Part shown: piece by piece, positions 9,388 to 21,594 of the stretch
How positions within the stretch are numbered: position 1 is the stretch's first letter
Layout: each line of letters starts with the position of its first letter
Assembly: GCA_034687125.1 (NCBI GenBank)
Contig: JAQGBZ010000148.1
Span: 1-64,000 of the forward strand
Direction of reading: 5' to 3'
Source: Neelides folsomi
Taxonomy: Eukaryota > Arthropoda > Collembola > Neelipleona > Neelidae
DNA length: 64,000 nucleotides
Notes under the pieces: model-generated
Databases searched by the model: none
Seen by the model: the letters and a program-made list of their open reading frames with translations, nothing else
Told to the model about the DNA's origin: nothing
Position numbers and translations under genes: made by a program

Positions 9388-12300
9388 TTATTTTGACAAT
9401 ATTTGGTCTGATTGATGATTTGATTGAACTTGGACGGTGGCGGAGTCGACGGGAAGAATTTCTTTTTCTGTATCTTTTTGCAGTGATTCTGCCTCAAGCG
9501 CCATTTCTTCATCCTTCCCAAAAATAACCATTTTTTTAAATATTCTGTTCCCATCAATTTACTAATAAATTGATCAATTAAAACACATTAATGTTCATTT
9601 AAGGACTTTTAACATAGCAAACAATATATTGTATTTTAAGCTAATTAAATTAAAAATATAATAATTAAATAACAAAGTTAATTGATATATAAATTAAATA
9701 CCTTTGAATTTGCAATGTAAACTTTAGGATTATTAATTGTTGGTTGAAGCGTTCTGAAAATTGTTGGTTCTCGTAATCTCCCATTGGGTCTTTTGGAAAT
9801 GATGAGCGAAAAATAAGGAATTGGCCAATCTCCAGTTTCAACTCCGTCCACGGAAACCCCACGGACAATAATGGAAGAAAGACAGCCGAGAAAAATCGTC
9901 GCGACGGCTCCAACAATCATTGTCACCCATTCACTCAAATTCTCAGTTTCTAACCGGATCAAATTAAAAATTAACAATTTATAATTCATTAATTTAAAAT
10001 ATTAAATATCAGTTGGAACTTCTAATCTCTTTGTAAGCTAAAATAATTACTTTTATATGAAGCTAAATAATGCCCAAAATAAATTAACTTTAAATCCCGT
10101 CCTTTGTTTACAAAAAAGGATTACAAAATTCTTCACTTAAAGACTTAAACAAAAACGTCATAAATGTTTTCAAAGGAGCTTAATTGCATTTAACCCTTTA
10201 CTTTTAATTGCAGTTAATTGCTTTTAACTGTTTAACAATTTAGCTTTTAAAAGTGTTTTAATTTAATGGAGGTTTAAGCTTAATGTTTTTTGACTTTTTT
10301 GTTTACCAAAAATGATGAATTCATCGTAAACCATCCAAAGTCCTCTCCAGGCAAAAACACATCCGATGAATCCAAAGACATTCAAAGTGTCGCAGAGGAC
10401 GAGACGAGAAAATCCCTTTGACTTCTTTTTCAATTTGGTCGTTGGGTCGTGGAGGGCGAGGAGGAGGAGGACGAGGGAATAGCCGATGCCCTGAGGTCAA
10501 CCAATTAGCCAATGGAGAGAGGGAGGGAGATTTACGATGGAGGCCAAGGCGGAGTTCACGTTGTCATCTGGGTAGAGATAAAGGTCACCGAGGGCCCAAA
10601 GACCACGCCAGCTGCTGACCACCAAACTTGCTGCGATGAACACCGACACGAAACAGTCAAAAAAATAACGGCAGCCTTCGGTGGACTAAAATTATTAAAA
10701 AGAACAGACATTAAAAAAGATCATTAATTGACATTAATTTAAAAAGATCATCAATTCACATTAAATCCTAGCGGCTAAAATCATTTAAATTTAAAATTAA
10801 ACTAATAATTAAACTAAAATTATAAAACTACAATAAATAATTAAATAATTCTTCTTATTCTAATATTACAGTATTATTCATAAGAATAAATAATATGTTG
10901 TTGACACTTTTGTTTATTAAAAAATGATTCATTTGAATTCAATTTGTCAACATAAATAAAGTGAAATCAAAGACGTAATTTAAATGGAAAGAAATTGTTA
11001 TTTAAATAACTCAAATGTAAACAAATCATTAAACATTCAAGAAATTCTCACGGTGTGGATGGAAAGTTTATTGAAAGAAATGTCCAAATGTCAAAGGGGA
11101 AAATGAACAAATCCTTCAACAGATCAAACAAACTCAAAGACATTGAAAACTTCTTGAGTTCTGTGGAAGATTTTGGATTTAAATGATAAGAACTTTTAAC
11201 GGTTATTGAGCCAATTGAACCTTTGGACAAATCCTAAATGTTTCAACTTCAAAGACATGAAAATAATACATAAGAACAGACGTAGCTATGTCATTATCAT
11301 TACCTAATGTCTTATGCACATGTCATAACCATAAATAACCAACGGAAAAACATAGGAAATAATCATAAAATATTAAATAACAAAATATTACCAAAGGTCT
11401 TTGGGTCACAAAGGGATGGACAAAAGTCAAAGTCAAAGACATGAAAGAAGGATTTTTTATGTAAAATGTCTAATTACTTTTAATTATGTAACCTCGATAA
11501 TAATAATCTTAAACAGTTCATGAACTTTACTTGAAAATCTACCATACAAAATACAAATACATAATCATTAATCATATAATATTACTACATAGGTAATACC
11601 ATACATTATAAAAATCATTTCATGATTGATAAAAAGAAAATTATAAGGATTTACTAATAATTTACAAAAGTACTAATATTGTATTATTTTTATTAAAATA
11701 TTCCTCATTTTAAAATATAGGTCATAATTGTTCATGAAGTCGGGTCAATTTATTATTTATTGAGCTGTTTGGCAAATGTATAATTTATTTACATAAACTA
11801 TTTAGCTATGTATTTACATATTGTTCATCCAAGAACAAACAAAGAGGAATAAATCCATTAGTAGCAAATGCGCAATAAAAGCTTTCATTTCCAAGAAAAA
11901 ATGAACAATCTGATAATGGTGAATGAATAAATAAATGATTTACATATAAGATAATTATGTTAATCAAAGTTGTTTACAAATAAAACTACAACCATCATTG
12001 ATAATCAATAAAAATCATCAATAATAATTTAACGTGTACTTAATGTATTTAATATGATGTGTAAATGTAAATAATGTATTATTTAAATAAGATTTAAATA
12101 TGTATATATTAAATGAGATTAAGAATATTAAAATGTTAATTACTTTTGTGTTAAACCTTAGCTGACAGTCGTGAATTGATTTTCCTTCATCCACAAAGAG
12201 ATTCAACGGCGGGGCCAGGACATTCGAAAACGTTTTTAACATGATTGACCCGGCCACTCCAAAGATCAAACTCCCGACCGCCGACTCGACCTCGATTCCC

Positions 12301-12599
12301 GTTTCTTCGTCAATGAAGACCCAAAATCCTCTCCATTGGTTCACCGACCCGAAGGAGTGCACCAACAGGAGGAACCGACTCATTGGGTAAAATCCCCTCG
12401 ACCCGGGCTTGACCCATCCTTTGAGTTTCTCTTGACAGAAGTAGAGGCCAAAGGTTATTGAGTATCCCAGGAGTATTGACACGGAATACCCGCCGGTGTA
12501 GGAGTTCATCATCCCCCACAGCCCCCGCCAGAAGGCGATGACGAGGGGGAGGACGAGGAAGAGCGAAGCCAAAACGTCGCCCACCCGCCCCCAATCCAT
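9388..12599 (-). CDS. Fuseless-like multi-pass membrane protein
   Basis: Minus-strand exons in phase: 12599-12144, 10685-10536, 10490-10307, 9949-9702 and 9513-9388, about 387 residues. About eight hydrophobic helices fall in paired units. Four units each carry a Trp-Arg-Gly-x-Trp motif: FWRGLWGMMNSY, QWRGFWVFIDEE, SWRGLWALGDLY and AWRGLWMVYDEF. This layout recalls the arthropod Fuseless family; in Drosophila the protein is an eight-helix presynaptic membrane protein needed for calcium-channel clustering. The start is uncertain: ATG at 12597-12599 follows a possible acceptor (TTTCAG), so a 5' exon may exist. The first coding intron is 1458 nt, the second only 45 nt. The tail is acidic. The exons are much richer in G+C than the surrounding DNA. 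Confidence 0.65.
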
Positions 12600-14200
12600 T
12601 TCACCACCCACGGGTGATTTGTTGGTTCTGAAACAATTTGCAGCTCCAATTGACACTCATGGTCGAATCAATTCAAGCTCAAGTGGGGAAAGTTTGAGGT
12701 CTCAATTTGCCCTTACGGAGTCTCCCCATCACTCAACGAGTCGGCTCTGATCCAACACAATTAATTCAATTCCCCCTTTGATCACGGCTGATTATTACAT
12801 TAAACCAATAGAATATCCACACACCCCATTCACAGACACAATTAAGGATCAAATTAGCAGTCCATTAATTTAAATACACTCATAATCTCCGCCATTAACT
12901 AAAGTTAACCAAACTATTAAATCTTATAACTTATCTCGAAAATTATCTTTTTATAAAAATATTTGTAAATAAAATGAAATTTATTAACTAAAACAACTAA
13001 AAACAGATTCCTAAAAACTAAGCCAAAACACAGAGTTAAAACGCTAATTACTAATTAACGTATAGGTATTTAAGAATTAAAATTAAAATAAATACAAAAA
13101 TTAAATATGAAAATATTTAGTAGTTAAATAAAACCACGTAATAAACAATTATCAAAATAAACCATTTTAACTAAATTAATATATTAAATTATAATTAGGT
13201 AACTGAACAATATAAAATTGAGTTAAAAAGGAATTTAATAAACTTAATTAGGAAAAAACTTAATTGGGTCAATAAACTTAATCGGGGGAAAACTTAATTG
13301 GGTGGTGAATAAACTTAATTGGGATTTAGGGAGCTAATAGTTAATTATTTGAATAGTTGTTCGGCGGGAGACTGATGGAGATTGAAATGGGGGGATGAAC
13401 TGAACATTAAAAAGCGAAGACGTTGAGGGTGAATGGTGGGAGGGGTTGGCCCCCAACCCCAACATCTCACTTTCATCTCTTCATAAAGAGAGATCCAAAG
13501 GGAGATCTCTCACCATTCAACATCCTTCCACTATTAAACTCATCCTTATCCTATTAACCTTTACTTTTATTATAACTTGATAATAACTATCATTTCCACG
13601 TCTCATTACCCGCAATGACTCCCAAATGAACTTGTTACTCAACTTGAGAAAGTGAGAATAAATTATAGGTCTAAAATACATTATAAAATACATCATATAT
13701 TAAATACATGTATAAAATACATTATTAAAATGTTTATACAATTATAGTTTATACTTTAAATACATTATACAGTTAATACATATCCGAACCTCATTAGAAT
13801 TGATGAATAGGAAAAACCAATTATTGGCACACATAAAAGCCAATAAATTAACTCGTGTCTTTAACCAACTTTAACCATGTATAGTTGTATGGTAGTTTGT
13901 GGTTAATCTGGTTTAAGCATTTTACGCATGGACATTTCCCTATATGTCTCTGTGCTTATTTAGTCAATGTATTGCTTGAATTTGAATTTGAACTTGAATT
14001 TAATGTTATTTATTGCTTCAATGTATTGCCACTAACGATCATGTTCATGAATGTAATTTATGCTAAATGTCCAGGATGGAATTATTGGTCATTAATTGGT
14101 TTATAGCTCTATTTGAATCATCAATAACTAAAGAAGTTCTAAAGACTTTATTTCATATAGGAAAAATAAATTAAAATTGGGGTTTTAATTATTTACGAGG
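12600..14200. other. Intergenic region upstream of the Fuseless-like gene
   Basis: The first 200 bp are relatively GC-rich and are probably 5' UTR or promoter of the minus-strand gene. The rest is AT-rich, apart from a patch at 13370-13530 containing a short palindrome, ggggttggcccccaacccc. No coding exon recognised. Confidence 0.4.
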
Positions 14201-17133
14201 TTAGGGCTCAATCGGTTGGAAGTTTCCATATTTGGCATTCCACAACTTTTTAATGTTCGGCTCAACATCTTGGAACTTTTTTTCTTTCCGGACAGCCATC
14301 TGGAAATTTTAAAAATATTTCTTATAGTTATAAAACAACTTGCTATAAATTTTATATAGTTGTATTGAAAAAATTGAAATATGTATTGAAATATTGTATT
14401 GAAATACAATATGCTGGTTTAGTATGTATGGTATAATTCATTCATATATAAATATATTGTATTGTATATGCATTGTATATGGTATTTTATTATTGTATTT
14501 AGAAAGATATTCGATAAAAGTAAAAGGATTTGATTAGAACTCACTTCAATGTCATTGACAAGTTGAACTTCAGAAGCCCAGGAAACGAAGTTTGATATTT
14601 TACATCCTTTAGCACTTCCAAGCCTTCCGGTCCTTCCGGATCGATGAATGTAGTCAGCAATATAACGAGGAAATTCATAATTGATAACATGCTTTGTCTG
14701 GAAATTTAAAAATCACGATTTATAGAAATTCTACTCTATTTAATTGGGTAATTGTAATTAATTAATTGTAATGTTATTTTCATATTGAATTTATATAAGC
14801 ATGTAATGTAATGAATTTAATATTTTACTCTTATTGTGTCAATTCCTCTTGATGTTAAGTCAGTCGAGATGAGAACATCCGTTTGGCCCAATTGATAGAA
14901 GTCGAGGAGTCCTTTCCGGTCAGAGATGTCCATTTTACCAAATAAACTGATGCATTTAATGTCGTTATCAGGAAGGAAGAGCGAAAGCCAATTGCAAGTT
15001 TCCTTCCGATTGCTTTATGAAATTATTATTTAATTAAATTAATTTATGAAATTATTATATTCAGATATTTCTAGATTTTCAAGGATTATTCAATTTGTAA
15101 GGAAATTAAAAATTACCAAAATATAATAACTGGGTTTTTCTGTTCTGCATCAACCCTTAAGAGATCCAAAAGCTTCAAATGTTTTTCACTTTTCTTCACA
15201 CGGTAAAAATTGTGTGTAATGTTGCTCAAAATTGTATTGGTTTCGGGTGTTTCGATTCGAACACAGTCTTCAATCTTTGAAAAAATAAAAAATTAAAATG
15301 ATTAATTAACTATTTAACTCAGCTAATAAGATTAAATAGCTAAAAAAATTACTTCAAGTTTTTCCAAAGTGTTGTCGAGATCAGTTGGCAAAGTCGCTCC
15401 AACAAGAATCAATTGAGTTCTTTGGCTCATGTCGGGATAATCTCCAATCTATAAATTAAGAGAATTTTAATTTCCAATTACAAATGAAAAATGTTTGATA
15501 ATTTGACTGATAATGTTCTTAATTAATTAAATATGAGTTAAGAATTAAATCTAACAGATAAAGAGTCTCTTTTATAATGAAATTTTGATAAAAAAACTTA
15601 CCGGGAATTTCCTTAATATATCCAGCGTTTCTTCAGAAAAACTATCATCCAGAAGAGAATCAACTTCGTCCACTACAATGTGTTTCGTTCGGGTGATGTC
15701 GTAAACTTTAAATTTATGTAAGATTTCAAAAATGTAAGGAGTTGTGACGAGCAAATCGATATTTGAAACGGACGGATCGCCAATTTTTGCTCCGATGTTT
15801 CCACTTGTGAGCATTTTCATCCTCACGCCTAAATCGCCAAATGTGTCGATTGCAACTTGCTAAATAACAAAAAACCATCATTATTTAAAACCACCATTAA
15901 ATTATAATTGTGAATTAAAATATCCTACACATTTGCTTAAATTTACTTAATTTTAATTTAACCAGTTAAATTTAAATGAATCTTTTTATTAAAATTAAAT
16001 CAAATTACATGAATTTGTTGCATGAGTTCTCTTGTGGGTGTGAGAATTATCACAAGCGGCTGATTTGCTTTCCTTTTATGTCTCAGTCGTTTTTCGAGAA
16101 GAATCTTTTGAACCAAGGGAATTAAAAAAGCTAAAGTTTTCCCACTTCCTGTGTCCGCTGACAAAACGCAAGATTTGCCTTCTAAAATTGGAGGGATTCC
16201 AAAACTCTGTTGAAAATAAATAAATAAAATCAAAATTAAACAAAACTCGATTTAAAAAAGTTAGAATTAACTAGATTAATATTTATAAATGCGGTTTAGT
16301 AATATTTATAGTTATTAACTTATTATGTATGTTAATTAACTAATCTATATTTAATTCACTTGAATATAAGTTGGACATTTATGGCCTTTTTTGATCAATT
16401 GTTCAATAATGTCTTTATTAATTTCTAAATCTTCAAATTTCCCTTTATTTCCTTCTGCGTCTTCGACGAGCATCATCCGCTAGAAATAATAAAAAGTACA
16501 AACCCGATTTTAAATTATTTATTTTATTTAATAATTAACTATATTAATTACATAATTGTAATAGGTTCCATGATTGTTTTCATATAAATAATTAACCTCT
16601 GATTGTGGTTTAATGGTGAAGAAATCTCCTTTGGATTTGTGATGACCCCAACCTTTAGAAGCCAAAGGGACCAAATCTTTCTTACCATAATTTTGTTTTG
16701 AATAATGATTGAAATCTTGTCTTTTGCAGTGAATGACAATTTTCTAATTAAAATATGAAATTCAGTTAAATAAATCGCTTATTAACTTATAATTGTAATT
16801 AATTACTTAACTAAGTAGAAATGGTTAATTAAAGATTAAATGTATTTTTACATTTCTATTCCCTTGTCTTGACTCTTCAATCATTCTTTCCCTCTCGTAG
16901 ATTTTCATTTTCTTTTCTGTAAAATCCCGATCGAGACGTTTTTGGAGCTTGAGAGGAATTTTGATAATTCCTTGACGAATTTCATCGTCGACTGAATCGT
17001 TTTCGTTGTATTTGACATTGAGAATTGACGAAGATCGGTTGAGCCGGTGAGCACCCAAAATTGGTTGAGTGGAACGAATAGAGATTTTATTCAATTCCCT
17101 TAAAACACACTTTGATATTTGGTTAATCAACAT
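14201..17133 (-). CDS. DDX28: Mitochondrial DEAD-box RNA helicase, DDX28 type
   Basis: Ten minus-strand exons: 17133-16852, 16742-16597, 16479-16360, 16206-16009, 15859-15602, 15448-15353, 15274-15117, 15012-14829, 14697-14545, 14299-14201; about 564 residues. The basic N-terminus suits a mitochondrial transit peptide. KIPLKLQKRL and LVPLASKGWGHHKSKGDFF match DDX28, a helicase of mitoribosome large-subunit assembly. Helicase motifs run in order: CPTYIQ (Q), SADTGSGKT (I), PTRELMQQ (Ia), VDEVDSLLD (II, DEVD rather than DEAD), GAT (III), CNRKET (IV region), STDLTSRGID (V), HRSGRTGR (VI). All later joins keep phase, but exons 1 and 2 as called are one base out of phase. The DDX28 assignment rests on the N-terminal segment. 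Confidence 0.85.
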
Positions 17134-17732
17134 TGTTTTAATTATCTTATTTATCAATTATATTAAACATAACTCATCATTAACAATTAATTTTAACAAG
17201 AAATATATAAAGACAATTTTATGATTTATGATTTGAATTTCTCATTTATTTACGTGAAGATTTAAACTTGAAGTGGACGACTCGCAAGATCTAGCATTAG
17301 GTAATATGAGAAAAGAAATTTAATGAATATTAAGATTTAATTGTAATTAACTTTTTGAAAAGTAAGGAGATTTGCCATTAAAAATCATATTAAGATCAAT
17401 TATTAACGAAGGATTAAAAATAAGTTAACTCTATATGGACGATTTCGATTCTAGGGAAAAATTTGGTTAGTTGGTATGCAACGGAAAAATTGTATAAAAA
17501 ATGATAGGGAATTGAATTTAATTAAAACAAAGAGTTTTTGTAAACGTATATAGATATCAGTTTTTTAAGCACAATTAGGTTAATCGAAATTGTAGAATTT
17601 TAATAAAATTAATATGGGTATCCGGATAATGTTTATTTAATGAGAATTAAATTAATTTCTTAAAGGAATAATTGAAGAAAAAATAATTGTATTATATTTG
17701 ATCGCAACTTTTAGTTACGACCTAAACCTATT
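17134..17732. other. AT-rich spacer between helicase gene and retrotransposon
   Basis: Upstream region of the helicase gene. AT-rich, no motif recognised. Confidence 0.4.
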
Positions 17733-18019
17733 TGTAATTATGAATTTCCCAATGGATTTCTCTAACTTAAATTCCCAGTGAAAATAAGAAAGTGAAAACG
17801 AAGAGGTCAGGTCAACTCGAGTGAAAATGAAGGAAAATGAGAAAACGAGGAAAATCGGAGAGGACAAAAACACGTCTTTACTCCAGAAGAAAAAAATACA
17901 GAATCTCAATAAATCCATTCTTCACAAACAAAGAAAGCTCGCATACAAATTTCCCATAGTCACAACACAAACACAATTCACATATTTAACATTTTAAATT
18001 AACATCAAACGCTGATACA
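17733..18019 (-). repeat. 3' LTR of the BEL/Pao element
   Basis: 287 bp, nearly identical to 21308-21594. The differences seen are at the inner TG...CA-proximal end (gaatttcccaatggattt against gaatttctcaatgtattt). Confidence 0.92.
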
Positions 18020-18045
18020 TTTCTCCACCCCGTTTATGATCTCAC
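18020..18045 (-). other. Polypurine tract next to the 3' LTR
   Basis: On the minus strand GGGGTGGAGAAA directly precedes the LTR start TGTATC, the expected place for the plus-strand primer of reverse transcription. Confidence 0.75.
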
Positions 18046-18062
18046 CGTGATCATAAACCAAA

Positions 18063-20640
18063 TCATGCATTCATTGGTGTCCGAACGTCGAGCACACAGA
18101 TTCTCGCAACGGGTCTGATGTAACTCCCGGCGTGCGTCTTCACTTCCACAGTCCTCACTCTTCCGTCTGGTCCAGGGAACGTCTTCATGATTTTTCCTTT
18201 TGGCCAAGTGTTCCGTGGCATGTCCGGTCCGAGGAGGAGGATGATGTCACCGACTTCCACATCCTTGGTCTCGACTTGCCACTTTTGTCGTCGGTTTAGG
18301 GCTGGGATGAACTCCTTTATCCAGCGTTTCCAGAATTGATCCGCCATGCGCTGACAGCGTCGCCATCTCTTCTTGTGATCCATGTCGCTTTGATCGAAGA
18401 CTCCAGGCTGCTTGTCACCATTCGATGATCCCATGAGGAAGTGATTCGGGGTCAGAGCTTCCAAGTCATCTGGGTCACCTGAAACAAAGGTGAGAGGATG
18501 GCCGTTCACCGTCCGTTCGGCCTCAATCAGCAGCGTCCGAAGAATCTCCTCACTGGGGGCCTGTTCTCGAAGTGTTGCTGAGAGGGCCACCTTGACGCTC
18601 CTCACCATCCGTTCCCAGACTCCTCCCATATGTGGTGTGGCGGGCGGGTTGAAGGTCCACTTCATTCGCTCGCCCACTTTTTTCCATTCGACTCCTTTCT
18701 TTGTGAGTTCATCGTTAATCCTTAGTTCATCCAATTCTCGGATCGCAGTATTCAGCTCATTGTTGGCTCCATGGAAGTTGGTGCCATTGTCCGATCGAAT
18801 TTCAACTGGTGTTCCTCGCCGTCCGATGAATCTCCGCAAAGCCATGATGGCAGAATCTGTTTCAAGGGAGTTTGCCAACTCCAGGTGAATGGCTCGTGTA
18901 GCCAGGCAGGTGAAGAGGGCAACGTACCTCTTCTCTCGGCTCCGCTTAACCGTCACTTCCAATGGTCCGAAGTAGTCGAGTCCCGTGTAGGCAAAAGGTG
19001 CTGAAGTTGAAGTTACCCGGCATCTCGGCAATGGAGCCATTTCTGGCATTTTGGGATGAGCCCGGGCGTTTTTGCAGGTCTGACATCGATCCCAAGTTGC
19101 TTTCACTGCAGCTCTCATGTCCAGGATCCAGAATTGTTGTCGAACCTCGTTCAACATCCTTTCCCGCCCGTGGTGTTCACAGTCTTGATGAATGTTGTCC
19201 AGGAGGAGACGAGTGTAGGGATGTCTCGGGTGGAGAATGGCCGGCATTTTGACCTCTTCCGGAACCTCTGAACAATTCTCCGTTCTTCCCTTCAACACGA
19301 GCAGTCCATGGTGTTTAATCATTGGTGAAAGTTTTGCAAGTCGGCTCTCTCCGGTCAGCGGCTTTCCCTCTCTGATGGCTCGAATTTCTGGTCCGAATGA
19401 GTCATTTTGGCTCTGTTGGATCCATCGTCGTTCCGCTTCCTTTAGCTCGGTGAGAGAAAATCTATTCACATTATTTTGGCTTCCAACTCGTCTGCAGTTG
19501 TCCAAAAAACGTGAAACCAAGGCCGTCGCACGAATTAGCTTCTTCCATGATGAGAAGCGGGCGATGTCTGGCAAGTGACCTTGACCTCCTCCTCCGGGGG
19601 GCACAAACGTGTTAGCGACAAATTCAGGTTTCAATTCCAACTCCTCCACTTTTGGCTCCTTCAATTCGGCTGCTTTCTCCTCCGTCGGCCATTCTTCTCT
19701 GGGCTCCATCAAAAAGTCCGGTCCCCTGAACCAACGGGCGTCGGGAGTCAGATCCGAGTCTGGGCCGTCTCGAGTGGCTTCATCCGACACGTTCAACCCG
19801 GTGGGGATCCAACGCCAACTCTTTAAAGAAGTCACTTCCAAAATCTCGCCAATCCGATGTGAAACAAACGGTTTGTACCTCCTTCCGTCCGACCGTAGCC
19901 AGCAGAGAACAGTCCGAGAATCTGTCCAGAAGGTCACTCCGGTCACTTTTACATGATGTACTTCGATCACCGACTGTGAGAGCCTGCTCCCCAAAACTGC
20001 CGCTTGGAGCTCCAGGCGAGGAATAGAGAGAGGTTTGAGCGGGGCGACACGCGACTTAGATCCAACCAGGGCGACTTCCACCTTTCCCATCTTCTCAACA
20101 CGGAAATATGCGACGCTGGCGAAGGCCTTCGAGCTTGCATCTACAAAAACGTGAAGCTCCAGCGATTTCGGCTACTCCAGTAAAAGACTGTAGCAGCGAG
20201 GAATTTTGACACATCCAATTCTGTGGAGCTCTTGAAGCCAAACATACCATTTCTCGTGGAGGCCGTCCGGAATCCTGTCGTCCCATGCAATTCCGCTTCT
20301 CCACACATCCTGCATTAAAATTTTGGCTCTCACCAAGAAATGACCCAAGAAGCCGAGCGGATCAAAAATTGACATCACAATCCTGGAGACGTCCCTTTTG
20401 GTTGGATGGATCCCGCCTTGCAACACCTCGTTCTCGACCTTGTGGCACTTTGGCACGAAAGAGAAAGTGTCATCCTTCGGATCCCAATGAAGTCCCAGCA
20501 TGCGCTCCAACTTCCCATCCTTTGAAAATGCCAAGTTTCTTTGGGCGGGTGAGCGGAGGTGTTCCGGCACTACTTCCAACATCTCCATCGAGTTGCTCAT
20601 CCAATTGGTGATCTCCATGCTTCCTCCATTCCTGCGAAGA
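18063..20640 (-). pseudogene. BEL/Pao pol remnant: end of RT, RNase H, integrase
   Basis: The frame starts in the C-terminal part of a Pao-type reverse transcriptase (ITNWMSNS, MLGLHWDPKDD, FDPLGFLGHF). It continues through the RNase H-like domain (IPRLELQAA, FWTDSRTVLCWL), the HHCC zinc region (HPRHPYTR to RCQTCKNARAHP), the integrase core with its three acidic residues (LDYFGP, SDNGTNF, GGVWERMV), and the C-terminal domain ending in VARICVLD. It is open from the deletion junction to 18063 except for one in-frame TAG at 20172-20174, just before the RNase H start. The catalytic YxDD of reverse transcriptase is absent because of the upstream deletion. It lies in a different frame from gag. Confidence 0.9.
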
Positions 20641-21250
20641 CAGGTAAGTCATCTACCCTCAGCTTCCTTCCTTGTCCGGTCCATGAGTCGCGCCGGTCAT
20701 CCATCTGTCCCTCCACGAAGAACGGAAGTTGCGGTCCGGCGTAGCGTCCAGCGAAGGCAGGTGAGTTCCCAGCCATTCCTCCCTTCGGTCCAGTCCGAGC
20801 TCCAAGTCGATCCCCTTTCAACCCCTCCGGGGCAAACGGAAGCGGCGCTCCAGCGTTGTAACCAGATCCAAAACGTAATTCATCCGGCCCGTCCAGCGAT
20901 GGTAAGTGGGAGTCGGGCAAGGTTCCAATTCTCTTCCCCGGTCCAATCCGGGTATCCGGTCGATCTTCTATCAACCCCTCAAAGGGGGACAGAAGATCCG
21001 ATCCTGTGTTGTCCTTCTTCTCCTTTCGGAAAGCGTCCCTCTCTGCGTAGAAGGCCAACTTTTCCTCCAGGAGCTTGACCTTCATCCTCTCAAGCTCCAA
21101 TTCCGACAGTCCTCCATTTACCAGAGCTGGCAGTGCACGATGATCTCCTGAGCCATTGTCCCGTTCATTGACTTCCCTGTTGGCTTCGTCCAGAATTTCA
21201 GGGTCATGCTGTACACGGGGCTTTCTCCCAGGCTTCTTTTTCGGTGGCAT
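20597..21250 (-). pseudogene. BEL/Pao gag N-terminus with internal repeats
   Basis: About 217 codons starting MPPKKKPGRKPR, a basic start followed by a coiled-coil-like segment (LSELELERMKVKLLEEKLAF). Then come three imperfect repeats of roughly 39 residues, each with a Pro-Phe, a Glu-Gly and an Asp-Arg element (SPFEGLIEDRPDTR, PFAPEGLKGDRLGAR, PFFVEGQMDDRRDSW). The frame is lost where it meets the pol remnant, so the rest of gag and its zinc knuckles are gone. The call rests on position behind the 5' LTR. Confidence 0.75.
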
Positions 21251-21279
21251 CGTCGAAAGTTGACCGGTCCAAGGGTTGA

Positions 21280-21305
21280 TTCAAGGAAGAAGTTCGAAGG
21301 ACCAA
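21280..21305 (-). other. Primer binding site of the BEL/Pao element
   Basis: Just inside the 5' LTR the minus strand reads TGGTCCTTCGAACTTC. TGG pairs with a tRNA CCA end, and the TTCGAA inside suits a T-loop. The tRNA species was not determined. Confidence 0.5.
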
Positions 21306-21307
21306 TT

Positions 21308-21594
21308 TGTAATTATGAATTTCTCAATGTATTTCTCTAACTTAAATTCCCAGTGAAAATAAGAAAGTGAAAACGAAGAGGTCAGGTCAACTCGAGTGAA
21401 AATGAAGGAAAATGAGAAAACGAGGAAAATCGGAGAGGACAAAAACACGTCTTTACTCCAGAAGAAAAAAATACAGAATCTCAATAAATCCATTCTTCAC
21501 AAACAAAGAAAGCTCGCATACAAATTTCCCATAGTCACAACACAAACACAATTCACATATTTAACATTTTAAATTAACATCAAACGCTGATACA
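21308..21594 (-). repeat. 5' LTR of the BEL/Pao element
   Basis: 287 bp, the partner of 17733-18019. Confidence 0.92.

Larger units (their letters stand above)
17733..21594 (-). mobile_element. Deleted BEL/Pao LTR retrotransposon
   Basis: A 3.86-kb element in minus orientation. Two 287-bp LTRs (21308-21594 is the 5' copy, 17733-18019 the 3' copy) begin TGTATCAGCG and end CATAATTACA, and I see only two differences between them. Inside lie a primer-binding-site-like sequence, a gag start, the end of pol and a purine tract. Flanks ctatt and ctact could be a 5-bp target duplication with one change. The gag-to-pol middle (rest of gag, protease, most of reverse transcriptase) is missing, so it is shorter than full BEL elements (about 5-7 kb) and not autonomous. 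Near-identical LTRs suggest a recent insertion. Confidence 0.92.

Noticed and set aside
18490-19956. Several open frames on the + strand of 60-130 codons
   Set aside because: They are shadows of the G+C-rich BEL/Pao pol remnant on the minus strand; none has a domain.
20500-21151. A 192-codon + strand frame and neighbours
   Set aside because: Antisense to the gag repeats. It is long because the repeats are G+C-rich, and its Ser/Pro/Arg product is not a known protein.
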